Shown here: in pieces, positions 48,701-62,032 of the stretch
Layout of the letters: every line of letters begins with the position of its first letter
Position numbering within the stretch: the stretch's first letter is position 1
Assembly: GCA_963169105.1 (NCBI GenBank)
Contig: OY720635.1
Coordinates: 160,464,976-160,528,975 of the forward strand
Length of the DNA: 64,000 nt
From: Ceriagrion tenellum
Taxonomy: Eukaryota; Arthropoda; Insecta; Odonata; Coenagrionidae
Reading direction: 5' to 3'
The notes under the pieces: generated by a model
Database searches by the model: none
Told to the model about the DNA's origin: nothing
The model's input: only the letters and a program-made list of their open reading frames with translations
Program-made: the position numbers and the translations under genes

Positions 48701-51700
48701 TTAATAAATGTTTTTGCTCTTTCCACCAGAAACAACACCTCTTGAAAACTAATTCCTCCCTAAGTATTGCTTAATAATTTAATGAATTTATGCCGTCTGA
48801 GCCTCAGATAGTGCTCATGGTGCCTCTTTCCGCCTTTTTTCTCAGTTATAATTCGTTATTTTCATTCTTTTAACATTTTTTGGTTAATTATTTAATTCCT
48901 CATGGCGTTATTTCTTTTGATGTTTTTGTAGATCAAGTAGCTAAGATGATCATCACAAACGAAACATTTTGTTCTGTCCAATTTATTACCACTTGGTACT
49001 ACATGACTGTTACAAAAGAAAATCAACCTTTACTGGTATATATATGTATGTATTCCTATTTCATGCTGGGGAAAGAAGGTAGGAGAGAGGAGAAGGGAAT
49101 TTTCAGAATTATGTATATATATTTTTAATCTTGTGTTTTATTATTTAAAACTTAAACTGCGCAATTATGTGTGGATCTTTAATTGTAGAATGGAAAGTTT
49201 GATTCGTATTCTGTTGGCTTCCTTCAAAGCCAAAATAATTATTTTCTCAGTTTTATGCGTAATTGATTCAATGGGTGTGCACTCCACTGAACAGAAATTG
49301 TATAAACTAACTTTGAGTCATCGCTGGGGCAGTCAAAACCTGATTCGATATGGATGGAAAAAGGCGAAAAAGTTATGGATAGTGTTGAGCATGCATGAGA
49401 CATAAAAATCGTCGTCACGACAGCCCTCTTACCAGTTGCGAGCTATATCTCATCCTGGGAAAAGAGCGTTCTGGGAGAAGTGGTCGCATCTTTTCACCCC
49501 AAATTCAGTGCATTGTGTATGAATGATACGCGTCTCTTTTTCCAAGGCTGCGTATTGCGTTTCACTCCCACATCTACCCCTATTTCATTTCAACGTGTAT
49601 CCTCTTCTCCTCCTCTCTTCTTCCCTAGATCAAACATCCACTCTTGTATTTTTCACGCTAAATTTATGCTTACTCTCCATTTTCCTTCCTTTAACCCTCA
49701 GGAGGGAATACGGAGTCATCATCGGAATTCTGGATATTTCTTCATTTCTGCTCCCTTCGTGAAGCGGTCGGGTGTCTTTCGCTCCACACGCCGCCGCTCC
49801 CCTCGCCCGCCACCGCACATCGTCACCCACTCCAGCCGCGGTGTTTCTCCTCTTTCCCCATTAGCACTTCCTCTCCCTCTCTTGCCTTGCCCGGAGTTTG
49901 AGAAGATATCGTATTCGCGGTTATTTATACGATTCGTCAAGGCATCATATGCCTCCACTCGGCGTTTACCCTTTCTTCCACGCTTGACTTCAACTTTTCC
50001 GCTTTCCTTTCTCAGAATCAAGAATTTCTCGGGAACTCATATCTATACCCGGTTTGTTATGTGACTGCATGGCAGAGCTCCGTGCGGAGAGACGATTGTT
50101 TTTATAGGGACGTGGATCAAAGTGTAAATGAGGCCCTTTTGCTTTGACGAGGGTGCTCTCGACCGCATCTTTACCGTGTAGCATGTGAATTCCTAAAGCG
50201 GCATGAACGCAGTGGAGTGGTATATGCGATGCACTACTAAGCCTTATGTTTTTGTTGCAATGGGTTTGTTGGTCCTATATTTTACTCGTTAGATATAAAG
50301 AGAAAGTTTTCTGTTCCTCCTAATAGGTTATGGAAGCCTAAAACCGTCATGTAGCTAATTCGGTTTTCGGGTAGTGAATCCAAGAAGTTAGGCGAGATTG
50401 AATTAAATGAAAGTCAGAGGTCACAGTTTTTGTATTAAAATTCATTGAGTTGATACTTTTGGGGCATTGAAACAGGAAAATTAGCCATGTACGCGCCGTC
50501 AAGCTAGAAAACTCAGATCAATTAGTTTGAGGTTCTAGTTTCTCCATTCATAGTTGTTTCATTGAAGTTGCACTGAAGGATCCTGGCTATTTTTTCTGGT
50601 GCGTCATAATCAATTGGTCTGTTAATTCAATGCTTTGAAGATGTCCCTAATTAAGTTTCATAGCCGTTAGCGTTAGCTGTAAGTATTTATCCTACTCTCG
50701 ACTTTACCATCTTCCCAGTTAAATTTTCGTGCTCTCAGCCTCCACTTAAGCGCTGAATTTTCTCGTGGCTGAGGTCTTAATGGACTTATCCACTTTTATC
50801 GACTTTTGTTGCATGACTGTGCGGTTTTTATATCTTTAGTTGTTGTGCAGGCCAAAATTTTCGGAACTTTTCTTGCGTGTTAAGTTCATCTAAAACTCGG
50901 AGCTAATTGGACTGGACAGTCCTAGGGTAATTTCGGTGTTGTTTCACTTGAGTGTACCTTTTCCAGCTGGAAATGAATGGTCGTAATTAGCTTCGTTAAT
51001 TCAACTTATACGAAGAAGTAATAACGTAAAACTATTCGTTATTGGTTCATTTTTTTCCTCGCAACAAGGCGTCGAACACCTACATTTTAGCCCCAGCGGA
51101 AGCAATACATTCCTCTGTTCAGTGGCTGTACGTATTAAATGCGTGTTAGAACTAAATGATCGTCTCCATATTCTCTTCTTCTATTCTCCTCGCATCGCAG
51201 ACCAGTTTCCCTCATCCCTTTCTGCCTCCGCCACTACGGGCACCAAATGCTGGAAGATTTCGATGCGCGAGAGATGGATGTATAAAATTAATGGTTGAAG
51301 GCGTAACTTTGTGGAAGGTTACCGCAGACATGACGATAAAGAAAAATCTCTTTTAAAATTCCACACTTGTCGACCTCTGCATCTTCCTCGTCTGTTCCCT
51401 GTATTTACTCACTTCAAGCGTCCCTTTCCTGTGGCCAGTTTGAATACGTTATTTAAAGCAAAAAAAACGCTAAAAATCAGCCACTATCCTGTTTTACGTT
51501 ATAACTCTACCGTATATGTTGAATTAACTGCTTGAATACGCTAAGTCATGCACATCCTGCTTATCATACTTTCATCGCAAGCGTCATTATTATAAGTATC
51601 AGGGGTTAAGTCATCATGCCATGTCGAATCTTGTCTGCATCCTAATTCTTTGTCTGGCTCTTCTATTCATTGAGGAAACCTTTTCGGTGCTTACGCAGCT

Positions 51701-52550
51701 TCATATGACGTTCATTGTAGCATAAATAACATACAGCGGATAAAGGTGATGTTTTCCGGCTTAACTTCATGGAATTGATGATGATTGATGTGAAATGTTT
51801 GTATTTTCTACTCTAAAATATACATTTTTGACCCAAGTTCCGTCGCTGAGCGGCATCATCCGGTGGGCGATGGAGTGAGAGGGCGACAGCGTCGTGTGGG
51901 TCGGGCGGCTCAGATGATGAAACGTAGGTCGTTACTACGACTACCGGAATGTACTAAGTTTTTAATTTCAGTTATTCAGCGGGCACTGGAGCTGAGTTGC
52001 GCTGCGATCGATTTGGTCTGTCTTTTCGTGATACTTTATGATTTTAAATGAACCCTCAGTTCTTTTATTACGACAGATGGACCAAATCGATAATTTTGGA
52101 ATACCAAGGATGCATTTATCTTTTGAGGCTTCTTAGAGCTAACAGGGTGGCTGATAGCATCCGAGTTTTGGGCTAATCGGCATGACGAGATATTGCCTTC
52201 TGCTTTGGTTATTTAGGAACTGGATGCATAATTTCCCTACTCGTATTTTCGATTCTTTTATGTATTCTTATTATTGTTTAAATTATAGATGATATGTGGC
52301 GTTGTGAAATTATATTCGGAATGTCTTGCGGAGGTTTTAGTGCTCCGTGGCGCTGTCAAGTTTGGATCCCTCCGAATAACACGCCCAGGAGCAGGCATCT
52401 TAAATATTTACGCAGTATTCATCCGTTGCGCTCCCGAATATCTAGAAGTCTGACACCGCAAATTAAACTTTGGAATCGCTCTGCATGGCAAATTTCGTCT
52501 CGGTTGTAAAATTAACATACGTGGTGGAACTTGGCGTCGAGTATCCTATT
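45759..52550. other. non-coding, pyrimidine-rich patches near 45760-46040, 47500-47700 and 49550-49900
   Basis: Mainly AT-rich with composition-driven ORFs (up to 194 codons at 49480-50064), none with a recognised domain. A short direct repeat of GGATTGTTATTT occurs near 48004 and 48033. No element identified. Confidence 0.4.
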
Positions 52551-53560
52551 CAAATTTCAGCTCCAAATGCACAAGTTTTGATGCTCCATCCGCCAGCGCC
52601 CCCGTCGGTTACCCTCGCCCCCCTTATTCTTCACCCCTGGGGAATTTTACAATCCAAGTGCACTCTCGCACACGCCAAAATATGTACACACACAGACCCA
52701 ACGACAAATATACGTGCACGTCCTTTATTTTACCCCTTGCTTTTTTCCCACTCCGATAGAAGAGCCCCTTTGTGAGTCGACGGCTCGGGAAGTCTCGAGG
52801 AATAAGTTGTGAAGTGCGTTCCACTCGTCTGCGACGAATGCAAGGCGATGTGCTCGCCGCGCGAGAGAGGGAAAGATGGGAGGAGATGGATATACTCTCG
52901 CGTCCGGGGCGTGTTCTTCCGCATTGGGTTGCACGCACACCTTTTCATTTGTTTCGAGCGAAACAAGAGGCGCCGGATGACAAGGCGAGGGAGGAGGCGG
53001 AGGGGGGGGGGGGGGGTAGAGTTGGGGGGAAGAGGAAGCGAGACGAAAAAGTCGCGCAGCTCACCGAGGCATGAGCTCGTTGCCGAAGTTTTTTTCTCGG
53101 CCGTTTACCGCGCCTGTTTCGTGTGTGTCTGTGTGCGCGCTCGCCGGAATTCCCGCGCCACTCATAAGGCAGAGACATGGAAAAGATCTTCTCGGAGCAC
53201 GGAGTGACGCTTGGAGGGTTTTCCGAAGGCTCGGAGCCTCATGTGTGTGTGTGAGGTGAGGCGAGGGGCTGGCGGGTGCTTGGCGGGGGGTGCAGCACAG
53301 AAGTTGGAAGATACTTGGGAGATCGTTTGGGGCGGTGGCGTGATGTGGAGGCCACTCAAGTAATGAAAACTCCGCCGTCCGACACTCTGTGCGCTCCGAC
53401 TCCATTCCTCTCCCTCCTGCTTCCGCATGTCGTTCCTCCCACCCCCCCCCTTCTTCGTTCACCCCTTTCCGACCCACACACCGCACGCGGCTCCCTTGTT
53501 GTATTCGCCGACCCTGCCCGCTTTATTCCAGTGGCGGTCGATCACTCACGCCGCCTCATC
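52550..53560. other. GC-rich island with a 15-G run
   Basis: The largest GC-rich block in the window, rich in CpG and alternating between G-rich (52830-53060) and C-rich (53400-53530) on the plus strand. A run of 15 G lies at 53002-53016. Many overlapping ORFs on both strands result from composition. A promoter or first-exon role is possible but unproven. Confidence 0.4.
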
Positions 53561-53597
53561 TTTCGATTCGCTTCATTATTTTTACCGGTTGAAGGAA

Positions 53598-53880
53598 GGT
53601 TTTATTGAAAGTCGAGATAAAATCCTATTTTAAACTTGCAGGGCCCTATCTAAATATTGTATTTCGTTCTTCGTCTCACCATCTTCGTCCATGAAACATT
53701 TTCACACCTTCCCCTTCCCCGCTTGCCCAACATCCTTCCCTCTATTATAGTCTTGAATAACCCATTACCTCCCATCACCCCTTCCAACCACCTACCCTGA
53801 TCTTATTAAAAAGTTTTCATTTCACACACACCATACCAAGCAATTCCACGTTTGTCTTCTTTTCAATCCATCGCACCTTC
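53598..53880 (-). pseudogene. RTE-group LINE C-terminal relic
   Basis: The minus strand from 53880 reads KVRWIEKKTNVELLGMV, with stops after it. After frame changes it gives GLFKTIIEGRMLGKRGRGR and ENVSWTKMVRRRT before a stop at 53650. KVRW, the EGRM block and RGRG match the relic at 33903-34273 position for position. A hairpin follows: GGTTTTAT at 53598-53605 and ATAAAATCC at 53617-53625. It corresponds to the TTTTATCT hairpin of that relic. It is a dead copy with several frameshifts and stops. Confidence 0.65.
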
Positions 53881-53884
53881 TCCA

Positions 53885-54200
53885 CAACCACTCATCAAAA
53901 GCCTGCAGTCTATTCTCGTAAGAGTATTTCCTCCAGATTTTCACACGCGAAGGTCGAAATGCTCCCTCCTCCATTTTTTTCTTCATCTCTGCGAATGCCT
54001 TATCATTCTTCCTTTACATAAAACCTATTCTCTTTCTTTTACTTCCCCACATGCTCTGCATCCCTCCTTCTATATCCGCCTTGAGCAACCCATCTTATTA
54101 TTATCTCTTCCAGTCACCTACTCTGCCTCCCCCAGATCTCATCCAAGTTTTCTTTCCGCGCATCCCTAACCCTAACTCAACCCTACCTCGTTTTCCTTCC
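53885..54200 (-). pseudogene. RTE-group LINE C-terminal relic, adjacent copy
   Basis: The minus strand reads DEIWGRQSR, a stop, then in another frame GLLKADIEGGM, SKRKRIGFM, a stop, and KNDKAFAEMKKKMEEG. The EG-x-M block followed by GFM and an AEMK end fits RTE-group LINE C-termini. The downstream CCTCCAGATTT box is shared with the relic at 33903-34273. Its closeness to the relic at 53598-53880 in the same orientation suggests tandem insertion or a duplicated 3' end. Confidence 0.55.
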
Positions 54201-54240
54201 TTTCAAATCCTTTTTTGTCCATGGGGAATTAGTGCCTGAT

Positions 54241-56690
54241 GAGACTTAATGCCAATTCGCATGGAACTTTGTAACGAAACTTCAGAACGTGACTGAAGGC
54301 TTTTGAAGTTGAGCATTTGAGTAGGATGTGACGAGCGCAACTTAGCGCAGGGAGTCTCTCGTTCACCTATTTAAGTTTATGTTCAGTAGGTATATCACGA
54401 AGTGATGTCACAAGTTCATCAATCAATAGTGACGTTGACGGGTATATGTGAGTCTCCGGAGACTAGAGAGTGAAATGCGGGAGCCTAAAAAAGATTATCA
54501 TGAGAGACCGTGCCTAAATTAAGAATTTCCCATGGTTATTGGATTTAATCGAGGAAATTATAGCATTGATCAACCCAAGGAATACGGGTGGCATTCTTCT
54601 TGGTCAGGTTGAAGGCTCGTGTAATCACACCTTGCGCTTTTAATAACGGCACTTTCAATGCGAACCGGCCTTCTGCTTCGCAGTTCACTCTCCGTAGGTT
54701 TTAAATGACCCACCATGCCCGTCCATGCCTCCTCCTCCCACCTCCCCCCCCCAGCCTCACGTTTCCGGTCAATCTGATGTTTATGGCCATCCCAGGGATA
54801 AGGCTGCTAACCTCTTCCCCCAAAATACCCTGAATAATACCCCTTGTAATTCCCATCGCTCCCTCTTCTGTGCGTAATTGGTTTCCCCCCTCTCCTCCTC
54901 TCTTTGGATGTGGCCTGTTTATTTGTTCTTCTTTCGTTTTTCACCCCGGTCTCTCTACCTCCTACTTCCTCCCACCCCTCGACTCCCACTCTCCCGGGAT
55001 TTAATAAACGAGGAAATTTCTCCAAGTTCCTGGAGGAAAGGCACTCACGCGCTCGCTGTCATAATAATCTCTGACGACGGCAGCAGTTACAACAACAACA
55101 ACCTGTTCGCTTATTTAGAAAGAGGAAGTTTCATCTTCATTCTGTTCATTCTCTTTCCTTCACATTATTCCCATGAAGGATACGTATTTTTTTCTGAATC
55201 CTCTTATTTCCCATGTTATTTTATTTCGAGGTGCTTTTCTCCACTGGACTGCCTAGTTCTCGTCCTGTTGGACTTATGACTTGAACGAAATCTCTCTTCT
55301 CGCTGTCATTACACGCCCTCGTAAGTATCTCAAGACGCACGGACGTCTCAAACAGTTAACCGAGAAGGAACTAAAAACGTTTGTTCCTTTCTTCTCTCCG
55401 TCTCTCTCCCTTTCGAGTGAAATGTGTCGCTCGTTAAGAAAGCGTGCGCGCAAAATGGACTTCATATCTTCTGCTGGCTGCCTGCAGGAATAAATTAACT
55501 CCCGTCCGCAACAAGCCTCAGAGCCCGCTAACCTTTCATCTTGTCCTTCAACTTGTTTCCTTGCTTCCTATGCTCGTTATCAAGCGGCATGCAATTCTAC
55601 TAGCTTTTTTATTTTCAAATACTGCGTGGTGCTTTGAAAGGTGTCCTCGCTTCATGATAATTTTGCTATCACGTCAGTTTCGCTCGTAGAAATTTGAATT
55701 TTTTTGTAGCTGGTGAATCAAGATTTTAAGCATGAAATCTCTCATGCTATGATGAATAAATTTCGTCCCTTATTTGCCTCAAATTACGCATATGAAGTTC
55801 ATTTTTTTGTTGTAACCTGGCAATAAAAGGATTGTTTTTGTATGTATTTTTATAATGAATTTTTTAGAATTAATCCTAGTTAGTTACCTATTTATCATGT
55901 GTATAGTAACTATAAAAAAGCTTGAATTAGGACTAGTTTTTGCAGTATAAATAATTACAAACACCATCATGATGATATTGTATGCTTCCCCCAAATTTTC
56001 CAGTCTTCCATCAAATTGATTCTTGATTCTCCGCAAATGTTCAATCATTTAACCTTGAAGACCATGTATTTTATTTTATGTACGCGGTATATTCTCTTCA
56101 TCCTTGAGTAAACCGAGCCCTTTGTGTGACAGAGACGCAGATATTTGGAAAACTTTTTTACTGTGATAGGCGCTGTTCCTTAATCCTACTGCGTCGGTTC
56201 CACACAACTTCGCGGTCAGGTTAAGAGGGACCGTGATCTTGTTTTCATAGCTAGCCGTCCGTTAAGATATTACTGCTTTTTATTTTCAAGACGACCAAAT
56301 GTGATACCGAAAGTACCATGTAGTCACTATGCGAGACTTTGCACCTCTTCGTTTTGCCCAGTATCGGTACACGTAACTAGATTTTTCTACTCATTTTCTG
56401 CTGGCGCTTCGTTCTTCTATGATCCACAAAATACTTTGATTAAGACTGCCGTCACAGTAATTCCTTTCAACGTCAATCCGCCATCATTGCCTTGCTATTG
56501 AGAGATGGAAAGAGACTATCGAAGTGCGTGATTGTGCGTTCCTTATGAGCCACAATAAAGTGATGTGATGGCTGTAGTGGCTGATGTTGTGGCCGAGTGA
56601 TGGCTGTAAAGTGTTGTGTTTAGATCAAAACTGGAGTTTTGCCCCCATAAGTGTTCAATTGCTTTCATGTCACGATCACTTTTGGAAATT
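54241..56690. other. AT-rich to mixed non-coding DNA
   Basis: A pyrimidine-rich patch lies at about 54880-55000 and a short (ACA)n at about 55091. Nothing else recognised. Confidence 0.4.
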
Positions 56691-57280
56691 TCATTCGTTG
56701 TCGTCTCACCCCGATGCTTTCGATCCTCCTCCCCCTACTCCTCGAGCTTCTGTTTGTGTGTGTGTGTGTATATGTTTCTCTCCCTCTCTTCCTTCATCTT
56801 TAACTCCTCCCATTCGTCGCCACCACTCGGCGTTCCCTCCACACACACACGGCGATCCCCCTCCCCCACCCAACCATCCATCTCACTCGCAGCCTCTCAT
56901 CCCATTTCGCATCCCTCCTTCCTCGCCCCTTACATTCCCCCGTTCGCCGCCTCGACCTCAATGATTCTCCATTCCATCAATGCCAAGCGCCTTCCAGGAG
57001 AGGAGCAGCCACCGACCCACCCTCTCGCACTCCACAGCCCCCTTTCGAATTCAAGTGCTCTCCTTTACTTCCTCGAGGACACCTGCGTCAACGGGTCCCG
57101 ATGATATCCCCCTCTCCCTCCCTTTTGCCCCCCCATCCACTCTCACCTTTCCCTCGGTTTGGTTTCCTCCCTTCGGGGAGTGATGTCGTTCTCGACCCCG
57201 ACCAACCCCTTCTTCTCCCTCCTTCCGCCCCTTCGCCATTCCACCCTCTCGCCCATCCTCCCTTCGCCGTGCCAAATACG
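56691..57280. other. long pyrimidine-rich block with short (TG)n
   Basis: The plus strand is dominated by C and T from 56700 to 57260. A (TG)n tract sits at about 56754-56769. Long stop-free frames (126 and 162 codons plus, 74 codons minus) are low-complexity and not credible as genes. Confidence 0.5.
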
Positions 57281-60200
57281 ATGATAACCACCACTTGTTA
57301 CCCTACTGCTCTTCTCTGGGAAAGAAAACAGTCATTTCCCTCGGGCGGGTCCTGCGAAAGAAGAAAAAAAGGGTGATATTTCTTTTCGGTTTTTCCTGCG
57401 TCAATTTACTCTGGAGTTAATAAAGAAACGAGCCATAAATTGGTCTAATAATCGTCTTGATCTCTTTCTGATATAACGCACAAACATTTTCATGAAATAT
57501 TTTTGTTTCTGTGATTATATCTATAACGATGGTGTACGTTTGCCTGTTTCTCAGTAAACTGGTGGCTGCACTCGTCCGACCTCACTTATTATATTTTAGG
57601 GAATTACGGGTCCCATTGCTTGTCTTTCAGTTATTAAAATCCGTAGTGTATCGTTTCTTCATCTTCATCCCTTCATCTCTCACTAGAAAGTTCTTTGAAA
57701 TGATTGCCACCGTATGAATTCAATAATAAACTTCTATTGAAAGCCAATTAGTCGTATTGCGTCGTTGGAAGTCGAGAGTGCGACGATAGAAATGTAGACT
57801 ATCTGAGGATCGTGGGAAGATTGGACTGTAGAGAAGGTGTCATCCAATGGAAATCTGGGTCACTCCAAGTCCATGCAATTTCCATGGATGGGTCGTGTGT
57901 GTAATCCTGGTGTAAGAGTTGGGGCGACCGTTTTCATTAACTTGAGAGAAATTAAGCGAGTCTTTGTGTTTTGCAACTTTTCCCATTCTCATTGGAATAT
58001 CGAAATCGGATATAGTGTAACGCAGCCATACTAAATATTGCCATTCGTTTCTTCTCTGTATTTGGTCTCTTCTTACTCTACTTAGCCAGATGCACTTCCC
58101 CGCGTGCCACAATCCCCTGTGCTATTTTTGCTGACAAGTGAGTGTGGAAAGAGTGGGAATTATAGCTGACTTTTGTACCAAAGTTCGCTAAAGGGTGTTT
58201 GCGTTCTTCATCCTTCGGTTTCGTTTTTTCCCATTTGCCATCCGCCTCGTCCGCCTCTTCTTTTGCCTCACATAACGCGAAGCTAACGCGAATGGAAGTA
58301 CTACTGCGCATAACGCGAATGGAAGTACTACTGCAAACCAACACTAGAGTTGTAACTATAGAAGAAGACCGCGAAGCTGTGTTACATCCACTTTTTCATT
58401 CCCCTAGCCCGTGTTCCTCCTCGACTCTGTCCCATCTTCCGTTCGGCTCGCACTACTTTCACCCAGCTTCGTAGATTCCCTGCTTCTCTCGGCATCCGTC
58501 CACTCCGTCTCGCCATCGTCACCTCCGATGCCCCCTGTCTCATCCTCAATTTCTCTCTCCTCCCGGCCTTCCCTCCTCGTCTCCCTCTTCCACCTTCTTA
58601 TCATCCCATCTCAACCCTCCCTGGATTGATTACCTCTCCTCCACCCCCGTTTCATTCCTCTCCCTCCGAACCCCTTCCGATATAACCATGTCCGCTCTCT
58701 CCTTCCATCACTCTCCCTTGCGAAGGTCCCTCTCTCTCTCCCTCTTTGCCCTCCATCGTCCCTCTCCACTTCTCCCCCCTCCCTGCGCTGCTGTTCTTTT
58801 TCGCATCTTTGCGACGATGCAATCCGATTCATTCGTCGTCTTCTAAAAAACCCCTCTTTAGAAGGTTTTTAACAGGCTTGATGTATAAATCGACTTGTCA
58901 ATATACATTAAATTTGTTTCATATGACAGGTAACGAGAAGACATCTTTCTATAGATATCAATTTTTTTGTAATAATTATGAGCCTGTTAACTGTATTACT
59001 ATTATTTTTTGTTCTTATGGATTTATTCCTGAACAATAAATGTTTTTCTTTCTTTCTTATGTACACTCATCGCATAGTGCCCGCCCTTTTTACCCTTTAT
59101 ACCAATGACCTTCTGTACATTTGACTAAGGGATGGTACTTATTTGGTAAAGTGAAAAAGCCACTTTGTCTTGATAATGATGTCTCAAGTCATTTTTCTGT
59201 AGCAAGTAATTGTTTGAAGCCTTTTCAAACCTGTGACGGACTCTTTATCTTTAGAACTTTTACCTGATTAATTTTATGGCCTCAGAGATTGCTTGTAGCA
59301 CGAAAACACCCGTAATTTATTGTCGTACTGCCTGTTTTTATTGCACCTTCATGTCGATGCACTTTCATTCTATATTCCTTGCCAGGTGAACGAACCGAGG
59401 TGTTTCGTGTGGATTGATATTTGTTAAAATTAATTCTCATTTATTACGTCATTTTTTTCATTTGTCATTAGGGAAGAAAACTTGATAGATACTCATTCCA
59501 TGAATGATACCCACGTGGATTGAAAAATGTCTCATGGAATGAATTACCTCGGTACTGGACGTTGCCATAAACATTTTATTGGAGCTTTAAAAAATATGAA
59601 CCGATCCTCTCACTTTCCAAGGAAGTTCACTTTGTATGAGGAAAATCAGCCACTACTTTATTGCTGCAATTTATCGTTAATTTTTTGGTATTTACGAATA
59701 TGACAAAATTCAATATTTAATGTGATGTGCCTGACGCTATCGTAAATAGTGTCCTCTCTTATCTTTCTATTTTATTACCTGAGCACACTGAAAACACGGA
59801 AAACTATGTAAAATCATCGTACACATATACATAATTTGGGCAGTCATACGTTCATATCTCGCCTTAGGCGATACATGGTGGATTTCCCTATTTATAGCGT
59901 GGTTTAATATCATATTTTATCTTGGGCATCAAGTTACTTGTCATGCACTAATTCTTGATGAATTAGCATGTGTAGTACAGATTTTGAAAATTACTTGAAT
60001 ATTTTTCCCTCTATTATTCACTATTCTAAAGTTTTCCTAATAGAGTTAATCTTCTTCCCTCACCATCCATTTCTCTTCTTTCAAATTTGATTATTCATTT
60101 GCAGCTCAACCTTTTACTGCCCTACCAAGAGGTTATTTACATACTGTGGGGTATAATATAGAACTATTATTACTTTTAACGGCTTTTATGTCTTTTTAAT

Positions 60201-61292
60201 GATTTTCATATTTCTTCGAACGTTATCCCCCTTTTCAAAGGATGCGTGTAACATTTACCCGATAGGCGTCGTCGAGGCAACCGCCGTATCCTTCGAAAAC
60301 TGCAAATATCCTCGTTGAGCTCGTCGTCGCAGTTGCGTGGTCTCGCGTAATCCTTTTTCTGTCCGCGAAGAATATTCCTAAATTAAATATCGCCTCGAAA
60401 AATCTGACTCCGATAAGCCATGCATTGCTCCGTGCGAAATTGCTTTCGCCATGAGAGACGTATTCATAGTGGAACCGGATAAATTGCCATCGTTCCACGT
60501 TATAAAAAATTTTCTCTTTCCGGGGGAGGAGAACCACCCTCTCTCCCGAATGCGAACCCCATCCTTCCCTCGGGACCCTCCCGGCCCCTCGCCCTCGACG
60601 CCACTCCAACCCCCCACCCTCCTCATCCCCCAATCACCCGCTCTCTCTTCCAGACAAGAACTCCTCCTCTTCTCTGTCAGGGAGCTCCCATTTCTCTCTT
60701 CCTCTCTCTCTCACTCCATTTCTCCCCCTTTTAGACGAAAACCTCTCTCTCCCCTTCCCTCCCCTCTCCCACCCCCGCCGACACAACCCTCACCACACCC
60801 CTTCCCTTTCATCCTCTTGTTGCTGCAACATTGATGCCTCTGTCTGCTCGCAGCCACCTGGGTCCTCCTTCGGCCCGACTAACCGACTTTGCAAGGAAGT
60901 GGTTCCTTCCTTAAGGAGGAAGAGGAGGGAAAGGGGAGGAAAACTGGTGGGGTGGGGGTTTCGGGCGGTGCCTTCCTACCCGTCTGTCTGTACAGCATGG
61001 TGCATGCGGGTGGTTTGGGCGGGCGGGCGTTGAATAACGGTCTATGCGGTGGCGTCTCCCGCTGCCACGACGGACCCCGGGTCTGGGAGGGAGTGGTGCC
61101 GCCGGTGACGGTTGAAGACCGCCGGGGGGTGGAAAAGGTGGCGTTGGTTGCATGATCCGTGCGGGTGTTCTCGAATGAGGATCGGGGACGTTCGACCAGA
61201 GGTGTCTTTGGTATCGTTCAGCGCACCCGGGGTTAGGGAAAGGGGGGGGAGGGCATGTATCTGCACAATGTGAGCGATGAAAACCTCGCGTG
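57281..61292. other. non-coding, pyrimidine-rich blocks at 58390-58800 and 60530-60840, GC-rich patch at 60850-61260
   Basis: AT-rich DNA separates the blocks. No protein domain or element was recognised. The GC-rich patch directly precedes the nested repeat cluster. Confidence 0.4.
58284..58334. repeat. 27-bp tandem duplication, two copies
   Basis: A 24-bp unit starting TAACGCGAATGG occurs at 58284-58307 and, identical, at 58311-58334, with a period of 27 bp. A partial ATAACGCGA also precedes it at 58272. A recent slippage or duplication event. Confidence 0.8.
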
Positions 61293-61872
61293 TGTGTACG
61301 CCTCATTGTGTATACAGGGTGGCCACACTTCTGGAAAACCTGGAAAGTCAGGGAATTTCGTTGTGTCCGGAAAGTCATCGTATGTCAGGGAAAATGAAAA
61401 ATAAATCTGGAAAAATCATCTTTGTTGTAAAAGTCAAATGGTGATTTTTCTTCATCCTCTTACGCATAGGTATATCTTCAATATTTGAACATCCCGTGCT
61501 TTGCTGATAGCCATTTCGATACACGCAATCATTGAGTTGACATAGAGCTAGTCCAATCTCAATCCAAGTTGAACAACCATGCATTTGCAGGAAATACTCC
61601 CCTCAACCGAAGAGGTGCATACGGTCAGTTCAACACTGGGCGAATTTTACCGACGCAACATTTTTGTCATTGCCGTCGATCCAGTAGTGGTGAGAAGAAA
61701 CCAATTATTATTAAATAAAAAATGAACTATCCGTTTTCATATTGGTGTTTATTTCTGAAGTTATATGCTTGTCATAAAATTCATCAAATATTTGCAAGTA
61801 TGTTCAATGTTATGTCATTCAGATGATGCTCCGTAGCTGTTACAATTGTTTGTGTACGTCTCATTGTGTATA
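61293..61872. mobile_element. segment flanked by 22-bp direct repeats
   Basis: A 22-bp sequence beginning TGTGTACG lies at 61293-61314 and again at 61851-61872 with one mismatch. The 536 bp between begin CAGGGTGGCCAC and contain a CTGGAAAACCTGGAAA unit at 61331-61358, related to the element at 62033-62757. The repeats could be a target-site duplication of one inserted element. No coding sequence or matching inverted end was found. Confidence 0.4.
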
Positions 61873-62032
61873 GCAGTGATTTTTTTAAGATTATGATTCG
61901 TCAAATGCTAGATTTCATCGATACATCTTTATGGTTTTGAAGATTGGACACTGAGAGCAAAAATTATCGAGATATCAATTTAGAATATTGCGAGATGTTG
62001 ATATCCTGCAGAATCCTTAAAGGTGTATCCTG

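Noticed and set aside
49480..50064. 194-codon plus-strand ORF
   Set aside because: Composition effect of a pyrimidine-rich patch (Ser/Pro/Phe-rich), no domain.
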